From Arachis hypogaea (Eukaryota; Streptophyta; Magnoliopsida; Fabales; Fabaceae): DNA of 64,000 nt. Within the stretch, counting starts at the first letter, position 1; each line of letters starts with the position of its first letter. Location of the stretch: NCBI RefSeq assembly GCF_003086295.3, contig NC_092045.1, positions 86,566,693-86,630,692 of the forward strand, read 5' to 3'. A program made the translations under genes and the position numbers. Positions 58,400-64,000 of this stretch are shown here, one piece after another. Below the pieces are notes generated by a model that was given only the letters and a program-made list of their open reading frames with translations, was not told the origin of the DNA and ran no database searches.

Positions 58400-61300
58400 T
58401 GTAAGACCCAGAATTTTCAAAAAAAAATAAATAAATAAATATTATTATTAGTTAATTTCAATTTATTTTATTAAAGATAAATTAAAGCAAATTTTGATTA
58501 ATTGAGTTTAAAATAATTTAAGATTTTATCTGATTTTATAATTATTAAATTATTTTCTATATTTGAATAATAAAATTTAGCAAATATAAAATAATAAAAT
58601 TTTTATATGGCTTGGTTTAAATAATTGAGATTTTGGAATTTAATATTAATATTTTTATAAATAAAGAAAATTAATTATATTACCTTATAATTTCAATTAG
58701 TATTTTGATACAATAAATAATAGTTTAGAGTAATTTTAGAGATTTAATTAGATTTTATATTAACCCAAAAATCCCCAATTTTATCACAAAAATCCAAATT
58801 CCCAAATCAAAACCCCAAAATCCCAAAACACAACCCTAACTCTAATTTCCTTAACCCTAGCCGCCATACCCTTTCCCCAAAATAACCCAAACCCACTTCA
58901 GGAATAGAAAAGAAAAGAAAAGGAAGAGAGAAATGGGGGAAGCTGATCGGGGAAGGGGGGAAGAGAGTGAGACCCGAGAGAGGGGAGCGCCGGTGGAGGT
59001 GTCGCGCCATCATCGCGGACCGCCGCTGCCGCTGCGTTCTGCTGCTCGCGCCGCCGCCGCCGTCCAGGAAGCTGCCGCTTCTGCTTGCCGTCGCCGTTGA
59101 GATCGCGGGCTTGGAACCGCCGCGCCTTCATTCCCGCTGCTCGCCTTTCCTGTCACAGCCACCGTCGCCGCCACGAAGTCCGTCGCCGTTGCTGCAGCTG
59201 TCAGCGCCGTCATCCATGGGTGAGGCAGAGGAGAGAGATCCGGGAGGAAGGGAGGATCAGGACCTGTCCAGCCACCGCGCACAGTTGCCGCTCCTATCAC
59301 CGGCCATCCTCATCAAATCCGCCGCCTCCGAAGCTTCTGGCTGCGACTTCTGGCCGCACCTCAACCTCTGCCGCCGGAGAGCGCTGCTGCCACCGAAAAC
59401 CGTCTGTGTATGTTGGAAACTGCCGCCGGAACCCCTGTCTTCTTGGTAAGCACTTTGTTTCTGAAACTTATTGAAATCAATATTCTGTTGCAATCTGTTG
59501 GAGATTCTGAGATGCTGGTACCGTAGGTTTGGGTTCCAATATTTGCGTGTCGAAATTAAGGTTGTTATTGAACCACCGGAGCTTTGGGGAGTGCCGGAGC
59601 TTCCGCCTGGTCGGTTTAGAGGGTCATTGCTGCTTTGTTTCTCGTGGTGAGGTTATTTGATTCTGTTTCAATTTATCGTAAATGTTTCATTACTAATTTC
59701 GTTCTATTCCGCTCAATATTAATTTCGCTTTAAATTCCAATTTATGTCAGAAAAGTGTTGTTACCGCGATTCTTAATGCCGCTATTGATATTGTCTGAAA
59801 ATAAACAAGGTTGCTGCCGCTGCTGTAAAATTGAAGATAAATAAAAGAGTAATTGATGAGTCTAACTACTGAGCTTTGACTAAATCGAGGTAGGGGTTTT
59901 TCTTAAAACCTAATTTATATTACAGAGTTGTGATAACTAGATATTAATGTCAAAGAACATATGGCTGTGATTATGATTGTCTTCTAAATGTGGTTGTTTG
60001 TTGGACTGAATGATTGATTGCTTGATTGCTTGATTGCTTGATTGCTGAAAAGAAATTAGTTGGAAATGTTATTTAGTTGATTATTATGAAAATTGGCTTT
60101 TCTTGGTTTTGAAGCTATTTTTGATAATGTAAAGGAATTGGTTTTGGAAATGATTTGGAATATGAAACTGGATTAACTTTGGAAATGGTTTAATTTTGTG
60201 TTGGTGACTTTATAAATGATTTAGTATTTGAGCTGTTTTGATTTTAAAGAGAGATTTATTATGGGCACTGATTTGGTTTGAAAATAATTTGATATTGGAA
60301 CTAGCTGAATCTTGGAAAATGATTGAGGTTTGGAAAAGGTTTGAGAAATGTTTGGATGGGACCCGAACAGGGTGGCAAAGTCCGAATTTTAGAGGAGATG
60401 CTGCCGAAATTTTATAAAATTGGAAGTTTTATTTGAAGTAATTAACTAAAGATTTGTTTTTAAACATTATATGTTTTAAGGATAATCTATTTATCAAAGA
60501 AAGAATTATGTTTTGGAATTAAGACTGTTAATGAACGGAATGGAAAGAGGATTGATGAGGATTTTTCTTTGAAATATGGCTTTTGAATGAATTTGGAAAT
60601 GAGGTTTGGATTGATGAATGATTATGATGTTGAGAATGTTGAGATATGTGGCTTATGAATTTGAAATATCTGAGATACGAGGTTCCCTGGATTAAGTACC
60701 GTGGCTTGCCACCACGTGTACCAGGTTGAAAACTCGATACTCTGTTGACCCTACGACGTAAGTGTGACCGGGCACTATATAAATTCCCGGGAATGTTACC
60801 CCCATAGAGCAATATTGATTATTTGAGAAAAAGCTATGCATAGACTCTTGGGGATGCACGTCGGGGGACAGTCTAAGGACAATTCAGACTTGTCGGGTTG
60901 GCTGGATAACCGACAGATGAGCCTCATCAGCCATAGGACAGGCATGCATCATATGCATTTGTATGCTTTGCTTGGGTTTGAACTTGTTTTTGGTTTGCCT
61001 AATTGCTAAACTGTTCCTAACTGCTACTTGAACTATTTGCTGTAACTGTTTCCTACTTGTGTTTTACTTGTCTGTCTTGCCTGTGTTTGTCCTGGCATGT
61101 TACATTTGAGAATGAACTTTGGTACTGAATTAATGATTATGTGGTTTGATTGCGTGGTTGGTTTCTGATTGAGATTTGCTTATGAGAAAAGAAAGACTTT
61201 GGATTTCTGAAAATATTGAACATTGTTTCTTTGAAAAGGTTTTGAACGATTAGCTATTGGATTTTAAAAGGATTCACAAGGCAATGATAATCACTGAATT

Positions 61301-61765
61301 TGAAAGCAGTTTTTCTTATTGAAATATCTTCTTATGACAACTTTGAAACTCCGTGGTGAGACCGTGTGGTTAGGTTCTCACCCCCTACAGCTTTACCTTT
61401 TCAGGAACCGGATGAAGAAGCATTAAGAAGAGTTAAACTCCGTTTAGTTTTATATGTTGTATTAATTAGATTATTTTCTTCCCTCGTCTTTATTTTTACA
61501 ATTTTTGCAAGAGGGATAGGAGTTGTATGATTTATATATTTATATTAAAAGATATTATGTAAGAAGCCTTGTATATGAATCTATGCCTGCTTGTTTTTTT
61601 TTTTTAGGATAAAGTATTTCTTTTCTGGTTTTCAAAGAAATCAGCGATACGGTGTTAAGTCACAGGCTCCTATTTTAATATTTAGTACGTAAAGTAGTCA
61701 TAATACTTCTTGCTATCAGAGTGGCGCAGCCGGAAGCGTGACATTCTGGTAGTGAGGGTGTTAAA
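58400..61765 (+). mobile_element. Long LTR (3.4 kb) of a right-end gypsy element
   Basis: Begins TGTAAGACCCAG and ends GGGTGTTAAA (a worn TTACA end), immediately followed by an iMet primer site at 61769. Its 5' part holds a GC-rich tract (58968-59440) with several overlapping ORFs on both strands, which I regard as LTR leader and not genes, and a possible GGTAAG donor near 59448. Its 3' half shares blocks with the solo LTR 5271-8799 and the outer LTR near 10040-11049 (TGTCGGGTT, ACCGACA, AGGACAGGCAT, AAGAAGC). Confidence 0.88.
60013..60046. repeat. TGATTGCT microsatellite
   Basis: Four tandem 8-bp units in the right-end LTR. Confidence 0.9.
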
Positions 61766-64000
61766 TTATGGTATCAGAGCAGTTCATCCTTATTAGAGCC
61801 TTGGGAATGGACTGACTATGCTTCATTGCATACTCTGAGTGTCTGTCATGTTATAGGTCTTGTCCGAATGACGAGAATTAGAGCTTTATGCACATGACTG
61901 TCTTTTGATTAACGCTGTTAACTTACCGTTGCATATCTGTTGATATTAAGTCTGGCCAGCTTAATGTTGATGGTATGTGTACGAGAAAGTTAATGGGTTA
62001 TCATAGATAAAGTAGGATTGATAAGTGATGCGATTCATGGGCTTTGGGAGCATTAGAAATTAATTTTGAAGTTAATTCCGTTTCGGCGTATAATCCTTTA
62101 ATCGTGCCTAGTGTTATCTCCTTCTCTATCAATTGCATTGGAATTCCTTATTCACTATTTTCTTTCATGAAATGAAATTGATTTAACTCCCAACCTTATC
62201 TTACCATTCATACATTGCCTTTGCTTGGTTTTGTATTCGGTTGTTGCTTGAAACTTTTGAAATATTTACTCTTATCACTGTTAATAACCATCTTTTATAA
62301 ACTCTATACTCCTTAACTTGATCTTGGATTTATTCTGGTGCTATAAAAGATTCACAAATCTCAGGAAATATTAACTATTGATTTTAGCTACCCTCACTTA
62401 TAAACTTTGAAATCCTTCCTAACTGCATGGTGTCAACGGATGCGTTATGAATCGTGCCACGTTATCTGCTGTATCATTTGTTTCTCTTTTCTTTATCTTG
62501 AAAACACTTACTCCAGTATTACTTAAGAAGCAATTTGAACTTTCTTACACATAATTTAGTTGATCGTGTCCTTAGCTTTCCTTTTTTATTCTTGCAATGT
62601 GGTTGTTAATTTTGTATTCTTCTACATGATTTAGGAAACCCTTGAAGTGACTTGAATCTGCACCGTTGTGGTGCACAACAATTTATTTAATTCTCTCGAA
62701 AATTTTGTTTTAGACTTTTCTAAATAAGTTTTGATTTAATTTGCTTCCTGTTTGATTGTGTTTCTTACAGTTTACTTGAATCCTTTGGAATATTCCCCTT
62801 ATGAAACACACGCACACAATCCTTTAATCTTAAATGGTTTTGAACCCTGAAAATTACTATTGTAGTGAACTAATTATGCAAGTTGATTCTTCTGTTCTGT
62901 ATTCTGTATCTTATTTTCATCTTACTCTAATGTGACACTTTGTGTCTTATATCATTTACTTTGAACTCTTACTTAGGATCTTTTAAAAGAAAAAAAAAGA
63001 AAAAGAAAAGTTTCATTTTATTTTTTTTCTCTGCCCAATTGTGTTCACAATCGTTCTTTGAAAGTTTTAACAAGATTGCATTTACTTTTGCATGCACTTT
63101 CTTATATGGATTTTGAGAACGTCTTATGTGGTTTGAATACAACTTAAATTATACCAACCATACTTCAATTTTCTATGCATAACCTTATTTGGTTATGTAT
63201 TTGAGTATCTTCCAGGGTTCTCGAAGCAAGATTTTGCACTTAACCTAGTTAATTTTCGTTTTACAAGCTTTTTATATTCTATTTTGACTTAAACTTGTCT
63301 TGGCATAAGGCAACATTTATGCTTCTAAGACTTTCTTTGAAAAAGTTTATCTCATATCTTTCTTTAAGAAGATGGAATGATTTTCTTAGTTTTGTCTATT
63401 ATTAATGGATGTTTTAATAAAGTGTGTCCCATGTTATCTTCTTAAAAATCTTGTAAACATTGTCTTGAATTCTGTTATTTTTTCTTTGCGGACTTTGTAT
63501 GTTCTTTATTCGGCCTAAACTTGTTTCGGCTGAATATGTTGACTTCTTTTATGATTCTTATTGAAGTTCACTGATTCAGATCTCCTCGCAAGGATGTAAA
63601 TTGACTACCCTTCTGGGATATTTCATTATTATTGTGCACCCCTGATAAATTGCGACTCTATTCATTCTTTTGATTTTATGCGAATGTTGACCTTGTTGTT
63701 GGATTTATTCTTCCTAGGTGTTGTACCCTTCTGAGTAAATTCGAAATTTGTTTTAGTGACATGTACGACCTTTAGATATAGCAAGCAATGCGTTAGTTCT
63801 TAGGATACGATAAGTGGATGCGGAAGGTGAAATTTGTAAGTGCCTGATGTCATATGATGTGGTGGAGTCTTGTTTTATGTGAAAGGGGTTTTGTTGATAT
63901 TAGGTTTTTCATAATATTTTTCGGAAAACGTTTTCTCGTACCTGTACATCGTTGCTTAGTTGCAAACTTACACCTCCTTCCAAATTCATAAGAAACATAT
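61766..64000 (+). mobile_element. Interior of the right-end element, cut by the window
   Basis: Primer site TGGTATCAGAGC at 61769-61780. The 2.2 kb that follows is T-rich, contains no gag or pol motif, and aligns in places with the non-coding interior 11050-13082. The second LTR would be beyond the edge. Confidence 0.8.

Noticed and set aside
58807..59493. Arg/Pro/Ala-rich ORFs on both strands
   Set aside because: A GC-rich LTR leader suppresses stop codons in all frames; no domain is visible.
1..64000. CRISPR arrays, operons, rRNA
   Set aside because: The sequence is plant nuclear DNA; the short repeats seen are transposon palindromes or minisatellites without CRISPR spacing, and no rRNA words were found.

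Overview
The window looks like nuclear DNA of a legume, most likely peanut or a wild relative (Arachis). This is inferred from recognition, not from a search. The background is very AT-rich, there are only two ordinary plant genes, and long stretches are LTR retrotransposons. Several carry signatures I associate with Arachis: an LTR starting TGATAAACC, short GGCGTTTAACGCC palindromes, and long TGTAAGACCC...TTACA LTRs.

Host genes. Both lie on the minus strand. (1) An intronless gene at 32048-35659 encodes a 1203-residue brassinosteroid receptor kinase (BRI1). Its leader carries a 6-codon uORF, and a perfect palindrome of three adjacent E-boxes lies just upstream of a TATA-like site. (2) A five-coding-exon gene at 50825-55778 encodes a 333-residue nucleotide-sugar transporter of the UDP-rhamnose/UDP-galactose (URGT5/6-like) clade. 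Its introns hold a truncated RTE-type LINE and a piece of plastid accD.

Left end, 1-3541: a minus-strand Ty3/gypsy derivative with a 1.5 kb LTR, a tRNA-Asp-type primer site, a Pro/Tyr-rich gag-like remnant fused to a broken RT/RNase H piece, and a 577-bp non-autonomous hAT element with an exact 8-bp target duplication.

4703-25684: one nested retrotransposon tower bounded by an exact CTTTA duplication. The oldest layer is a non-autonomous gypsy element with iMet-type primer site, 2.8 kb LTR and a 2 kb interior with no coding. Its 5' LTR contains a 3.5 kb solo LTR (duplication GAATT). Its 3' LTR contains an 11.2 kb minus-strand Athila-like block arranged LTR - gag/PR/RT/RH - LTR - partial gag, in which one LTR serves two interiors.

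26089-26500 and 48420-48841: two GC-rich solo LTRs of one family, each with its own target duplication. 42522-44157: a small Ty1/copia-derived element whose two 417-bp LTRs look identical, the youngest insertion here. 58400-64000: another long-LTR element related to the outer element of the tower, cut by the window edge. The remaining sequence is AT-rich intergenic DNA with a fold-back MITE, microsatellites and degenerate transposon remains.

The genes do not form a functional unit. The structure comes from layered insertion, target duplication, LTR recombination and deletion.
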